Origin: Actinoplanes missouriensis 431
GTDB lineage: Bacteria > Actinomycetota > Actinomycetes > Mycobacteriales > Micromonosporaceae
DNA length: 64,000 nt
NCBI RefSeq assembly: GCF_000284295.1
Contig: NC_017093.1
Location: forward strand, 7,440,001 to 7,504,000
Direction: 5' to 3'
The notes under the pieces are model-generated. The model was not told where the DNA came from. It saw only the letters and a list, made by a program, of their open reading frames with translations, and ran no database searches. Both the position numbers and the translations under genes were made by a program. Positions 1 through 8,931 of the stretch are shown in pieces; within the stretch, counting starts at the first letter, position 1, and every line of letters begins with the position of its first letter.

Positions 1-1293
1 GCCGAACTCCTCCTCGGCCGAGTCGGCCAGGAAGGTGAGGCCGTTCTTCGCGACGTTCAGCTCCCCGACCAGCTCCATCAGCCGGTCCACCTTCTCCTGG
101 TCGACCTTGAGCACCCGGGTGCCGACCTGGCCGCCGGGGTCGTCGGCCCGGCCGGTGGGCTCGGCGGGCGGTCCGGCGGCGGCCACCGGTGCGGACGCGG
201 CCGCTGCCACCGGCACGGTGCCGACCGGCGCCGGCGCGGCCTCGGCGAGGAGACGTTCCACCGCTTCGCTCACGCTTGCGCGGTCGGCCTCGGTCAGATC
301 TTCGGGTACGCCCAGAGCCCGCGCCGCCGCCATGACGGCCAGCGCCACGGACCGCAACTGAACGCCCTCGACCGGATTGATCTCCAGGGTCCGCTGGGCC
401 GCGGCGAGCACCGACCGGGCGTCGGCGGCCAGCTCGGAGTCGATCACCTCGGTGACCGCGATGGTGACCTTCTCCTCGACCTTCAGCGGTGGCTCGCCGC
501 TGAGATGCCGGGTGATCGCGTCGCCGTCCAGCTCGACGATCTGCACCTGGTCCGGCACGTACCGGAACAGGTACTCCAGCTCGCCGATGCCGGCCCGGGT
601 GGCGACCACGAAGGAGAGCAGGCAGACGTACTCGTCGTACTCCTCCGGCGCGGGCCACTGCTCGGGCTGCACGATCCCGAGCTTGTCCAGACCGGGCACC
701 TGGCGTACCAGATGGATGGGGTCCTCGGCCCGGAAGAAGCAGTCCGCGTCCGGGGTGTAGCGGACGAACCGCATGGTCGAGGTGGTGGTCTCCAGCCAGG
801 TCGCGGTCTCGGTGAGCCACTCGGCGTCGAACCACGCGAGCCACTCGGGCGCCGCATCGATCACGGCGATGCCCGCGGCCGCGGTCGCCGCGGTGTGCGC
901 GACCGGCTCACCGCCGAGCGGCGCCCGCAACTTGGTGATCAGCCCGGCCGCGTCGTTGCCGGCGCTGGCGGGCAGCCGCTCGTGCGCCGTGACGTGCGCG
1001 AGCCAGCCGCGGATCAGGTCGAACGCGGCGAGCAGGTCGTCGGTCATGCCGGAGTCGAGGGCGAGGCGGCCCCCGCGTACCGCGTCCAGAAGATCCTCGG
1101 CCGCGTGGGTGAGCCGGGTCAGCTCGGGGAAGTCGAACAGGCCGGACGAGCCCTTGAAGGTGTGCGCAGCGCGGAACACCTCGTTGACCAGCTCGGCGTC
1201 GCCGGGATCGCGCTCCAGGTGCAGGAGGCCTTCGTCGACCGAGGCGAGCAGGTCGTTCGCCTCGGCGAGGAACTGTGCGAGCAACGGATTCAT
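1..1293 (-). CDS. cheA: Chemotaxis histidine kinase CheA (partial, N-terminal 431 codons)
   Basis: Sensor kinase of the chemotaxis complex, which phosphorylates CheY and CheB. Read on the minus strand from the ATG at 1293, the protein opens with an HPt (P1) domain carrying the phospho-acceptor motif AAHTFKGSSGLF (His44). A divergent middle region follows, then an Ala/Pro-rich linker, and the start of the P3 dimerisation helix (KVDQEKVDRLMELVGELN) just before the window edge. The ATP-binding and CheW-like domains must lie outside the window. The start overlaps the cheY stop by 4 nt (ATGA), so the two are translationally coupled. It is the last visible gene of a seven-gene minus-strand chemotaxis operon. 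The family call is secure; only the 5' part is present. Confidence 0.93.
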   Translation of the reverse strand, partial: MNPLLAQFLAEANDLLASVDEGLLHLERDPGDAELVNEVFRAAHTFKGSSGLFDFPELTRLTHAAEDLLDAVRGGRLALDSGMTDDLLAAFDLIRGWLAHVTAHERLPASAGNDAAGLITKLRAPLGGEPVAHTAATAAAGIAVIDAAPEWLAWFDAEWLTETATWLETTTSTMRFVRYTPDADCFFRAEDPIHLVRQVPGLDKLGIVQPEQWPAPEEYDEYVCLLSFVVATRAGIGELEYLFRYVPDQVQIVELDGDAITRHLSGEPPLKVEEKVTIAVTEVIDSELAADARSVLAAAQRTLEINPVEGVQLRSVALAVMAAARALGVPEDLTEADRASVSEAVERLLAEAAPAPVGTVPVAAAASAPVAAAGPPAEPTGRADDPGGQVGTRVLKVDQEKVDRLMELVGELNVAKNGLTFLADSAEEEFG

Positions 1294-1688
1294 GCCGGTG
1301 TGCCCCTCCCGGCCGTGAGCATGGTGGCGATCCGGATCAGCCGTTCTCCGGTGACCGGTTTGACCAGGTACAGGTTGGCGCCGGCCGCATACGCCCGGTC
1401 GGCGTCGCCGGGGCGGTCCTCGGTGCTGATCATGAGGACCGGCGCGTCGGTGGCGACGGTCTCCGAACGCAGGTTCTCGACGCAGGTGTAGCCGTTCATC
1501 TTCGGCATGTTCACGTCGACCACGAACAGGTCGAACGGTGTCGCCATGGCCGCCTCGACGGCTTCCAGGCCGTTCGCCGCCTCATCCACCTGGAAACCGG
1601 CTTCGAGCAGCAGGCTGCTGTGGTAGAGCCGCACCGTGGCGGCGTCGTCGACGACGAGCACCCGGGGCGGCGCCTCGGTATCGGTCAT
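1290..1688 (-). CDS. cheY: Single-domain response regulator, CheY-like
   Basis: A stand-alone receiver domain of 132 aa, the usual CheY length, phosphorylated by the CheA encoded next to it. The acidic pair is in VLVVDDAATVR (Asp14/15), the phospho-acceptor is Asp58 in FVVDVNMPKMNG, the conserved Ser/Thr is in LMISTE, and the switch lysine is Lys110 in YLVKPV. No output domain follows. The ATG at 1688 overlaps the cheR stop (TGATG), and the stop overlaps the cheA start, so this is a tightly coupled operon gene. An in-frame reading extends upstream but would lie inside cheR, so it was not used. The target (flagellar switch or another machine) cannot be told from sequence. Confidence 0.93.
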   Translation of the reverse strand: MTDTEAPPRVLVVDDAATVRLYHSSLLLEAGFQVDEAANGLEAVEAAMATPFDLFVVDVNMPKMNGYTCVENLRSETVATDAPVLMISTEDRPGDADRAYAAGANLYLVKPVTGERLIRIATMLTAGRGTPA

Positions 1689-2563
1689 CACTTCGCTCCG
1701 GTCGGTCGCTGGTAGACGATGCCCTCCGCCAGGCGGGTGGGTGTGAAGATCGGCGAGATCCGGCTCATCGACTCGGAATGGCCGAGGAAGAGGTAGCCGC
1801 CGGGACGCATCGCGCCGTACAGGTTCTCGGCTGCCCGGCGGCTGGAGAGCTCGTCGAAGTAGATCAGCACGTTGCGGCAGAAGACCACGTCGAAGTCGCG
1901 GAAGGCGCGCATCGCCATCGTGTCGCAGACGTTCACTCGGTGCAGCGTCACCGCGCTGCGGATGCCCTCGTCGACCTGGTACCGCCCGGACCCGACCGGG
2001 GTGAAGTACTTGTTCAGCCAGGGCTTGGGCACCCGCTGCACCGAGCGATCGTTGTAGCTGGCGTGCGCCGCCTTGGCGAGCACCTCGCTGTCGATGTCGG
2101 CGCCGTGGATCTCCACGTCGACGTGGTCGATCTGGTCCCACTCCTCCAGCAGGCGCAGCGCGATCGAGTACGGCTCCTCGCCGGTCGAGCAGGGCAACGA
2201 AAGGATCTTGACCGGCCCGACGATCCGGTTCAGCCCGCCCCGGTCACGCAGCACGTTCGGCAGCACCGTGCTGAGCATCGCGTCGAACTGGTAGTCCTCG
2301 CGCAGGAAGTACGTCTCGTTGACGGTCAACTGGTTGATCAGGTCCTGGAGCATGCCGGTGTTCTCGTTCACCCGCAGCGCCGCGAACCAGCCGCTGAACG
2401 TGTCGTACGGCGACTCCCGTACGCAAGTCTCGATCCGCTTGTCCACGAAGTAGCGCTTCGCCGAGGTGAAGTGGATCCCGGTGCGTTTGTAGAAGTACTC
2501 GGTGAACCGGACGAAGTCGGCGTCGGAGAGACCGGCCCCGGTGGCGGGCGCGCTCGCCATCAC
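1688..2563 (-). CDS. cheR: CheR-type chemoreceptor glutamate methyltransferase
   Basis: SAM-dependent methyltransferase that adds methyl esters to receptor glutamates during adaptation. The 291-aa protein has an N-terminal helical CheR domain (about residues 10-75) and a Rossmann-type catalytic domain with the SAM motif LSLPCSTGEEPYSIAL. The CheR signatures NETYFLRE and FCRNVLIYFD are also present. Two starts are possible: GTG at 2563 (4-nt GTGA overlap with the upstream HEAT-repeat gene) or ATG at 2560. The adjacent cheB supplies the opposing methylesterase. The receptor in this operon has no visible C-terminal CheR-tethering pentapeptide, so docking would be direct. Confidence 0.93.
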   Translation of the reverse strand: MMASAPATGAGLSDADFVRFTEYFYKRTGIHFTSAKRYFVDKRIETCVRESPYDTFSGWFAALRVNENTGMLQDLINQLTVNETYFLREDYQFDAMLSTVLPNVLRDRGGLNRIVGPVKILSLPCSTGEEPYSIALRLLEEWDQIDHVDVEIHGADIDSEVLAKAAHASYNDRSVQRVPKPWLNKYFTPVGSGRYQVDEGIRSAVTLHRVNVCDTMAMRAFRDFDVVFCRNVLIYFDELSSRRAAENLYGAMRPGGYLFLGHSESMSRISPIFTPTRLAEGIVYQRPTGAK

Positions 2564-3183
2564 GCCGTCCCGGCCAGACGGGGCAGGGCCGCCTGAACGG
2601 TGAATCGCAGGAACGGATCGTCCGGGAAGCGGCGCACGGCCTCCTCCAGCACGGCGGCGTGCTCGGGGCCGGCCACCGGCAGCAGCGCGTCGATCGCCGC
2701 GGTCACCACGTTCGGATGCGGGTCCTCACTGATCATCTGGACCAGCCAGGCGGCCGTGTCCGGATGGTTCAGGTCGGCCAGCACCATCGCGGTCATCACC
2801 CGGACGTCGTGGTCGGGCGCGACCAGCAGGCTGGGCAGCAGCGCCGGCATCGACCTCGGCATGGTCGCCAGCGCCTCCGCGACGGCCGTGCGCAGCGCCG
2901 CGTCGTCGCTGGCCAGGTGGACGGCGAGGCTGCCCGCCACGGTCTCGTTGTCGTGCGCCGCGAGCGTGGTGAGGATCGCGTCGCGTACGTTCGTCTCGGT
3001 CTCCACCGTCATCCGGGTGAGCAGGTGCGGCACTGATTCCTCGTCGCCCTCCAGACCCAGCGCGGCCTCCCGCCGGCAGTCCGGGTCGGGGTCGTCCAGC
3101 TGAGCCCGCAGCGCCTCCGCCGACGGTCTCTCCGGCGCGACGTCCTCGGGTTGCTCCGCTGCCTTCTTGCGGACGAGTCCCAT
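2560..3183 (-). CDS. HEAT-repeat protein embedded in the chemotaxis operon
   Basis: Soluble 207-aa protein made of HEAT-like helical repeats: successive units of roughly 30 residues such as DPDCRREAALGLEG, ETNVRDAILTTLAAHDN, DAALRTAVAEALATMP, DHDVRVMTAMVLADLN and HPNVVTAAIDALLPVAG. HEAT solenoids are protein-protein scaffolds, so a role in docking CheB, CheR or the receptor is plausible but is inferred from position alone. The ATG at 3183 follows cheB by 22 nt and the stop overlaps cheR by 4 nt, so it is co-translated with the adaptation enzymes. A longer in-frame extension upstream lies inside cheB and was rejected. Confidence 0.85.
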   Translation of the reverse strand: MGLVRKKAAEQPEDVAPERPSAEALRAQLDDPDPDCRREAALGLEGDEESVPHLLTRMTVETETNVRDAILTTLAAHDNETVAGSLAVHLASDDAALRTAVAEALATMPRSMPALLPSLLVAPDHDVRVMTAMVLADLNHPDTAAWLVQMISEDPHPNVVTAAIDALLPVAGPEHAAVLEEAVRRFPDDPFLRFTVQAALPRLAGTA

Positions 3184-3205
3184 CGTGATCACCCTTCCTC
3201 GGCGT

Positions 3206-4273
3206 TCAGCGGACCCAGTCGGCCAACTGGTCGGCGATCTCGTACGAGGGCAGCACGACCGTGGCGCCACCCCGCCGGGCGAGTTCGCCCGGCATGCCCC
3301 AGACCACCGCTGTCTCCTCGGACTCGGCGACGGTCCGGCCGCCGCCCTCCTTGACGGCGGCCATCTCGGTGGCGCCGTCATCGCCCATTCCGGTCAGCAG
3401 GGCGCACACCAGCCGTTCCGGGTCGATGTAGCGCCGGGCCGAGCCGACCAGCCGGTCCACGCTGGGATGCCAGCGGTACTCGGCGGCGGCCGGCACGCTC
3501 TTGACGATCAGGCCGTCGGTGCGCCGGGCCACCACCACGTCCGCGTTGCCCCGGCCGATGTAGATGTTGCCGCGTTGCAGGTTCATGATCCGGTCGACCT
3601 CGTGCACCCGCAGCGCGCAGATCTCGTCCAGGCGACGGGCCAGCGCCGCGGTGAACGACGCCGGGATGTGCTGCGCCACCACCACCGGGGCGCCGAGCGT
3701 GCCGGGCAGCTTGGGCAGCAGTTCGGAGAGCAGCGCCGGGCCACCGGTGGACGACCCGATCAGCAGCAGGTCGACGGCGCCGACCTTGCCCGGCTGCCGT
3801 CGCGGCGGCGGTGCGGTGGACACCTGCCGGGTCTGCGCGCGGACCCGGGCGGTCAGCCCACCGGCCCGTTTGAGCCGGGCCTGGGCCGCGGCCCGGACCT
3901 TGGTCACCAGCTCGGCGCTGACGTCCTCGATGTTGAGCGAGACGGTGCCGCCCGGTTTCGGGACGTAGTCCACCGCGCCCAGCTCCAGCGCCTCCAGCGT
4001 GACAAGCGCGTTGTGCTCGGTCAGCGAGGAGACCATGATGACCGGGGTCGGCTGCTCGTCCATGATCCGGGCGAGGCAGGTCATCCCGTCCATCTCCGGC
4101 ATGTTGATGTCGAGCGTCACCACATCCGGCTTGAGGCGTCCGAGCTGTTCCAGCGCGTCCACCCCGTTACGGGCGGTGTGCACGTCGAACTCGCCGGTGT
4201 CGGTGAGGATCCCCTTGAGTGCCCGCCGCATCAGCGCGGAGTCGTCGACGACCAGGACGGAGGTTGATGACAC
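3206..4273 (-). CDS. cheB: CheB receptor methylesterase/response regulator
   Basis: Phosphorylation-activated methylesterase that removes receptor methyl groups. An N-terminal receiver domain (acidic pair in VLVVDDSALMR, phospho-acceptor Asp55 in VVTLDINMPEMDG) is followed by a linker of about 40 residues. The CheB esterase domain carries the catalytic triad Ser175 (IGSSTGGPA), His202 (AQHIPASF) and Asp298 (LTGMGDDGA). The length of 355 aa is typical. The start is GTG at 4273, 12 nt after the triple-CheW gene. All catalytic residues are intact, so an active enzyme is expected; it pairs with CheR two genes downstream. Confidence 0.95.
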   Translation of the reverse strand: MSSTSVLVVDDSALMRRALKGILTDTGEFDVHTARNGVDALEQLGRLKPDVVTLDINMPEMDGMTCLARIMDEQPTPVIMVSSLTEHNALVTLEALELGAVDYVPKPGGTVSLNIEDVSAELVTKVRAAAQARLKRAGGLTARVRAQTRQVSTAPPPRRQPGKVGAVDLLLIGSSTGGPALLSELLPKLPGTLGAPVVVAQHIPASFTAALARRLDEICALRVHEVDRIMNLQRGNIYIGRGNADVVVARRTDGLIVKSVPAAAEYRWHPSVDRLVGSARRYIDPERLVCALLTGMGDDGATEMAAVKEGGGRTVAESEETAVVWGMPGELARRGGATVVLPSYEIADQLADWVR

Positions 4274-4285
4274 GGCAGACTCCGA

Positions 4286-5845
4286 TCACACGCCGACGAG
4301 CGCCTCGTCGACGATCGCCTCGCACAGCTCGGCAGCCTGATCGGCCTGCTCGGCCGCGAGCAGCTGGTCCACCTGGACGAGCAGCAGCATCCGCTGCTGG
4401 TCCGGCAGGTTCGCCACCCGGGAGACCACCCGCGCCTGCTCCGCGGAGAGTTCCGGGGCGGGTTCCAGCACGTTGCGCCCGACCCGGGCCACCTCGGCGA
4501 CCGAGTCGACGATGAACCCGGTGCGCACCCCACCGATGATCAGCACCACGATGCGCTGCCGCTCGTCCCGCTCGGTGCGGCCCAGCCCGAGCCGGGTCCG
4601 CAGGTCGACCACCGGGAGAACGGTTCCGCGCAGATTGACCAGGCCTTCGACGAAATCAAACGACTTGGGTACGCGGATGAGCGCTTCCGGCACCCGGATG
4701 ATCTCCTGCACGGTGTCGACGTCGACCGCGTACTCCTCGTCGTCGAGGCGGAACACCACGAACAGTTCCTCGTCGCCGCGCCCGTCGTCGGCCTCGGACC
4801 GGTCCCGTTCCACAGCCATCTCCTCGTTCTCGTCGCGGTAGTCGGCGATCTCGTTGCGCACCTCCGGCGAGTCGAACATCCGGTTCACGCTGAGCACTGA
4901 GACCAGCCGTTTGCCGTCCTCGAGGCGGCAGACCGACTCGACCTCGCTCTTACGGCCCTCACCTTCGACCACGTTGGGCAGCGGGGCGACCAGCTGATGC
5001 GGCACCCGCAGCACCTCACGCACGGTGTCCATCACCACGCCCACCACGCCACCGTCGATCGAGACCACGACGATCCGGTTCTGCGGCGCGAGCGGGGTGA
5101 CCGGCAGGCCGAAGACCCGCCGCATGCTCACCACCGGCAGCAACCGGCCGCGCAGGTCGATCACGCCGAGGACCCGGCTGCCGGCGTTCGGCACATGGCT
5201 CACCGACTCGGGCGCCTGGACGATCTCCTGCACCTGTTCGATCGGGAGCGCGTACTCCTGACCCTCCACCGCGAAGCTGACCAGCTCCAGGGTGTCGTCC
5301 GACTCGGCGTCCCCGTCCGATTCGCCCGGCACCCGGGCCGTCGCGGCGGTGTCCCGGCTGCCCCGCTCGGAGAGCCGGGAGAACTGACTGCCGATCAGGT
5401 TGTCCACGTGAAGCACCGTGGTCATGTCGCCGTCGTCGGACTTGATCACGCCGACCAGCACGTCGGAGCGGACCGTGGACTGCACCGACTCGGCCGGCTC
5501 GAGCGCCTGCGGATCGATGCTGATCACGCTCGCCACCCGGTCGACCACGAAGCCGAGCGGCACTCCGCCGTCGACCACGATCACCCGTGTCGTCTCGTCG
5601 TGGGGTGCCTGCTCCATGGAACAGCAGCCCCGCAGGTTCACCACCGGCAGCACCCGGCCCCGCAAATTAGCCAGGCCTTCCAGCGACGGCGGGCCGAGTG
5701 GCACCTTCACCACGGCCGGCATCCGGATGATCTCCTGCACCCGGTGCATCGGGAAGGCGTACCGCTCCCCCGCCATGTCGAACGTGACATAGTCCGTGTT
5801 CTCGTCGTCCAGCTCGTCGGCGCCGAGCTCCTCGTCGGTGTCCAT
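4286..5845 (-). CDS. Triple-domain CheW coupling protein
   Basis: CheW normally is one domain of about 150-170 aa linking receptors to CheA. This 519-aa protein contains three in series, at about residues 17-152, 186-323 and 359-497. Each has the same landmarks: an N-terminal Y/F-A-x-P/D strand, VQEII or VQEIV, an LRG-(R/T)-V/L-LPVV core, and a closing strand-rich segment. They are joined by acidic Asp/Glu-rich linkers. The ATG at 5845 is preceded by an AGGGGGAA ribosome-binding site, which decides the start over a longer Arg/Pro-rich reading. It lies 22 nt after the receptor gene. Such a protein could bridge several receptors or kinases. No kinase or receiver domain is present. Confidence 0.93.
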   Translation of the reverse strand: MDTDEELGADELDDENTDYVTFDMAGERYAFPMHRVQEIIRMPAVVKVPLGPPSLEGLANLRGRVLPVVNLRGCCSMEQAPHDETTRVIVVDGGVPLGFVVDRVASVISIDPQALEPAESVQSTVRSDVLVGVIKSDDGDMTTVLHVDNLIGSQFSRLSERGSRDTAATARVPGESDGDAESDDTLELVSFAVEGQEYALPIEQVQEIVQAPESVSHVPNAGSRVLGVIDLRGRLLPVVSMRRVFGLPVTPLAPQNRIVVVSIDGGVVGVVMDTVREVLRVPHQLVAPLPNVVEGEGRKSEVESVCRLEDGKRLVSVLSVNRMFDSPEVRNEIADYRDENEEMAVERDRSEADDGRGDEELFVVFRLDDEEYAVDVDTVQEIIRVPEALIRVPKSFDFVEGLVNLRGTVLPVVDLRTRLGLGRTERDERQRIVVLIIGGVRTGFIVDSVAEVARVGRNVLEPAPELSAEQARVVSRVANLPDQQRMLLLVQVDQLLAAEQADQAAELCEAIVDEALVGV

Positions 5846-5867
5846 CGGGCGGTTCCCCCTTCGTGGG

Positions 5868-7811
5868 TCAGCCGGCGTTCTGAAGCTCGTCCGCGAGCGC
5901 GGCGATCTCCTCGACCGCGGCGGCGAGTTCCTCGGCGCCCTGCGCCTGCTCCCGGGCCGCCGTTGACGCCTGCCCGGCGAGCTGTTCGGCCTCGTTCGCG
6001 GCCGTGGCGATCTGCTCGAGACCGATCTTGACCTCACCGAGCGAGCTGGCGATCTGCATCGCCGACTCCTTGACCTCGACGTTGCCCGCGCGGACCTGCT
6101 GCATGTCGCGCTGGATCTCCTCGAGACGTGCGGTGGTGGCCTTCGCGGACTCCGCCTCGGCCAGCGACAGCCGGCTGGTCTCCTCCAGATCGCCGCGTAC
6201 CTCCACGATCCGGTCCTGCACCGACTTCACCAGGTCCTTGATCCGGTCGGCGTTCTCCCCCGAGTCACGGGCCAGGTTGCGGATGTCGGTGGAGACGACG
6301 GCGAAGCCCTTGCCGAACTCGCCGGCCCGCGCCGATTCCACCGACCCGTTGACCGCGAGCATGTTGGTCTGGATGGAGACGTTCGCGATGGCATCGACGA
6401 TCTTGTCGATCCGGCGGGAGATCTGCTCCAGCTCGGTGACCTTGCGAACGTTCTCGATGCCCTCCCGGGCGCCCTGCCCGATCGCGTCGATCATGGAGTC
6501 GACCGACTCCTTGTTCGCGGCCAGCAATTCCAGGATCCCGTCCGAGCGCTCGGCCGCTGATCCGCCGCGCTCCACCGACAGCTGAGCGCCCGTCTCGATC
6601 TGGCTGACCAGTTCGGAGGTCTGCTGCCCCTTCTCGGCAGCCGTCCGCGCGCCCGCGTTGATCTCGTTGATCGCCACGTTGATCTGACTGGCCGCCCGGG
6701 TGATCTCCTCGACCGCGGCGGAGAGCTCCTCGGCCGACGAGGCGACCTCCTCGGCGCTCTTCGCGATGTCGGTGCTGTTGCGCAGCGTCTCGGAGACCTC
6801 GGCCAGCAGATCGGCGGCCTGCTCGCTCTGCCGCAAGGCCTGGGTCTGCTGCGCGACCGTCTGGAGCGACTCCTCGCACGCCGCGGACTGCTGCTCGGCC
6901 GCCGCCGCGATCTCCTCGGAGCGGGCCTTGGCCGCGCCTGCCGAGCGCCGGGCCTGCTGTGCCGCGGTGGCCATCTCGACCGCACCAGCCATGATCGTGC
7001 CCATGTCGGCCCGGATGGTCTCCAACTGCGAGCTGATGGTCTTGCCCTTGTCGGCCTCGCCCCGGGCCGATTCGGCGGACGTCTGCACCGCCCCGGCGAT
7101 CTCGGTGACGCTGCTGCGCACCTCGTCGATCAGGTCGCGGATCTGCCGGGCGCTGCGCTCGCTCGTCTCGGCCAGGGTGCGCACCTCGTCGGCGACCACA
7201 GCGAAGCCCTTGCCGTGCTGCCGGGCCCGGGCAGCCTCGATCGCGGCGTTCAACGCCAGCAGGTTGGTCTGGTCGGCGATGTGCGCGACGGTCTTGACGA
7301 TCTCGCCGATCTCGTCGGCCTGCTTCTCCAATTCGGTGATCTTCGCGACCGAGGTGGTCTGCCGGTTCGACGCGCTGGTGACATTGGCGAGCAGGGTGTT
7401 GATCCCGATCAGCGTCTCGTTGAGCAGGTTCTGGAGGGTTTGGCTCAGCTCGGCCACCTGCCGGGTGGTCGTCTCCTGCCCCTCGGCCCGTTCCTCGACC
7501 TGGTTCATCGCGGCGAGGCTCTGCTGGGTCGCGCCCGATGCCTCCTCGGCGCCGGCCGCGATCTGCTGCATGGTCTCGGAGAGCTGCCGGGAAGCCTCGG
7601 CGGCCTGCGCGTTCTGCGCGGAGATCTCGGCGGTGGCGGCGGCGATCCGCTCCGCGGACTGCTGCTGCTTCGCCACCGAACGGGCCTGGCGCCGGCCGGC
7701 GTCGGCGTCGCCGCCCCGGGCCGGCGCGGGCCGCGCGGCAGCGGGTGCGGCGGCCGGCCGGGCCCGGGAGGCCTCGGTGGTGCGCCCGGAGGAGGTGCTG
7801 GTGAGGGGCAT
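5868..7811 (-). CDS. Soluble methyl-accepting protein with two signalling tips
   Basis: A 647-aa chemoreceptor-like protein without signal peptide, membrane segment, HAMP or recognisable sensor domain. After an Ala/Pro/Arg-rich N-terminus (about 1-45), it is almost wholly long helical coiled coil. The conserved receptor hairpin tip occurs twice: [18 protein letters not shown] (about 178-195, canonical) and [20 protein letters not shown] (about 476-495, with Val/Gly/Ser replacements). Each is followed by GKGFAVV and a descending helix. The ATG at 7811 has GGGAG eight bases upstream; an upstream in-frame reading lacks this and is atypical in composition. It is the first gene of the chemotaxis operon. 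Stimulus sensing is unknown and may need a partner protein. Confidence 0.9.
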   Translation of the reverse strand: MPLTSTSSGRTTEASRARPAAAPAAARPAPARGGDADAGRRQARSVAKQQQSAERIAAATAEISAQNAQAAEASRQLSETMQQIAAGAEEASGATQQSLAAMNQVEERAEGQETTTRQVAELSQTLQNLLNETLIGINTLLANVTSASNRQTTSVAKITELEKQADEIGEIVKTVAHIADQTNLLALNAAIEAARARQHGKGFAVVADEVRTLAETSERSARQIRDLIDEVRSSVTEIAGAVQTSAESARGEADKGKTISSQLETIRADMGTIMAGAVEMATAAQQARRSAGAAKARSEEIAAAAEQQSAACEESLQTVAQQTQALRQSEQAADLLAEVSETLRNSTDIAKSAEEVASSAEELSAAVEEITRAASQINVAINEINAGARTAAEKGQQTSELVSQIETGAQLSVERGGSAAERSDGILELLAANKESVDSMIDAIGQGAREGIENVRKVTELEQISRRIDKIVDAIANVSIQTNMLAVNGSVESARAGEFGKGFAVVSTDIRNLARDSGENADRIKDLVKSVQDRIVEVRGDLEETSRLSLAEAESAKATTARLEEIQRDMQQVRAGNVEVKESAMQIASSLGEVKIGLEQIATAANEAEQLAGQASTAAREQAQGAEELAAAVEEIAALADELQNAG

Positions 7812-7837
7812 GGGTGAACTCCCATCTGAGTACGGTC

Positions 7838-7866
7838 GATCCGGCGCATGCGGGGTGCGGTTCGAG
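7838..7866 (-). promoter_or_regulatory. Candidate flagellar-sigma (FliA-like) promoter for the chemotaxis operon
   Basis: Read on the minus strand, CTCGAA (7866-7861), a 15-nt spacer and GCCGGATC (7845-7838) precede the receptor gene. This resembles the sigma-28 layout, in which the -10 element begins GCCGAT. Transcription would begin near 7830, leaving a short leader that holds the GGGAG ribosome-binding site. The match is by eye only and the -10 is imperfect. Confidence 0.3.
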
Positions 7867-8041
7867 TCGCCGCGATCGGGAGCGCGTCGTCCGGTCAGCG
7901 CCGGAACATGTGGAAGACGGCCCCTCCGACCAGGCAAATCCTGGCACCGGACGAGCGAACGCCAGGGTAATATCCACCCATTTCGCTGTTTCCTGGCGCA
8001 CACCCACGTTTACCGGCGGCCGGGCGGGGCAATCGCGGCCC

Positions 8042-8380
8042 ATGAGTGACTCTCAGAGCCGTACCGAAGCGGAGATCGCCGGCGACTACGGTCCCGGTGC
8101 GCTCGACGAGCCCAGCACGTACCGTCCGGAGAAGGGTTCCGACGGCGATCCGGGCCTGTCCAGCACCTACGACGCGGGCACCGACACCGAGCAGCTGCGC
8201 GACGGCGGTCCGCCGCCCGCCGGTGGCGGCATCATGACCACGACCGGTGGCACCGCCGGGCCGGCCAGCTTCCCGCAGCACGCGCGTACCGGACCGGGGG
8301 TCGCCAACACGACGACCGGTGACGCCACCACCGGCGCGCTGCGCACCGAGGACGAATACACCAGCGACGCGGCGGGCTGA
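8042..8380 (+). CDS. Small acidic, low-complexity hypothetical protein
   Basis: A 112-aa protein rich in Gly, Asp, Thr, Pro and Ser with no membrane segment, signal peptide or recognised domain. It looks intrinsically disordered. The ATG at 8042 follows a GGGCGGGGC stretch, and a TAATAT hexamer at 7969-7974 could be its -10 element, giving a leader of about 60 nt. It is divergent from the chemotaxis operon and lies 63 nt before dtd, so it could share a transcript with it. I do not recognise the family. Codon use is typical of the neighbourhood, which supports a real gene. Confidence 0.6.
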   Translation: MSDSQSRTEAEIAGDYGPGALDEPSTYRPEKGSDGDPGLSSTYDAGTDTEQLRDGGPPPAGGGIMTTTGGTAGPASFPQHARTGPGVANTTTGDATTGALRTEDEYTSDAAG

Positions 8381-8443
8381 GCCGGTCGGATACCGTCATC
8401 CGGCTGCCGCGACCACGCGGCGGCCGGGACGACGGGGAGTGCG

Positions 8444-8866
8444 ATGCGGGCACTGGTGCAGACGGTCAGCCGGGCGAGCGTGACCGTCGGCGACGAGGTC
8501 GTCGGCGAGATCAAGGACGGCCTGCTCGTCCTGGTCGGCGTGACGCACGACGACACCCCGGCGACAGCGGCCGAACTCGCCCGCAAGACGTGGGAGCTGC
8601 GCATCCTCGACGGGGATCGGTCCGCCTCGGACGAGAACGCGCCGGTGCTGGCGGTCAGCCAGTTCACGCTTTACGGCGACGCGCGCAAGGGTCGCCGGCC
8701 CACCTGGAACGCGGCGGCGCCGGCCGAGATCGCCGAGCCGCTGATCACCGCGTACGTCGACGCGTTGCGCGCCCGGGGAGCGACCGTCGCCACCGGCCGC
8801 TTCCGGGCGCACATGCTCGTGGAGAGCGTCAACGTCGGACCGCGCACGGTCCTGCTGGAGCTCTAG
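8444..8866 (+). CDS. dtd: D-aminoacyl-tRNA deacylase
   Basis: Cytosolic proofreading enzyme that hydrolyses D-amino acids (and glycine on tRNA-Ala) from mischarged tRNAs. The 140-aa protein is of normal length, starts [15 protein letters not shown], and carries both active-site signatures: SQFTLYG and the cross-subunit Gly-Pro motif NVGPRT. The ATG at 8444 has GGGGAG upstream. The final codons CTG GAG CTC TAG end exactly where an insertion sequence is inserted; the target duplication CTAG includes the stop codon, so the protein is not altered. Its original convergent neighbour is the spo0M-type gene now 1.4 kb away. Confidence 0.95.
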   Translation: MRALVQTVSRASVTVGDEVVGEIKDGLLVLVGVTHDDTPATAAELARKTWELRILDGDRSASDENAPVLAVSQFTLYGDARKGRRPTWNAAAPAEIAEPLITAYVDALRARGATVATGRFRAHMLVESVNVGPRTVLLEL

Positions 8867-8931
8867 TAGTGCTTTGTCACTTTCGAGTGGCTGATGGTGA
8901 CTTGTTGACGGTGGGTTGCTGTCGTTGAGGT

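Noticed and set aside
7855-7875. GGTTCGAGTC resembling a tRNA T-loop
   Set aside because: The flanking bases do not form a 5-bp T-stem and no acceptor stem or anticodon arm surrounds it.
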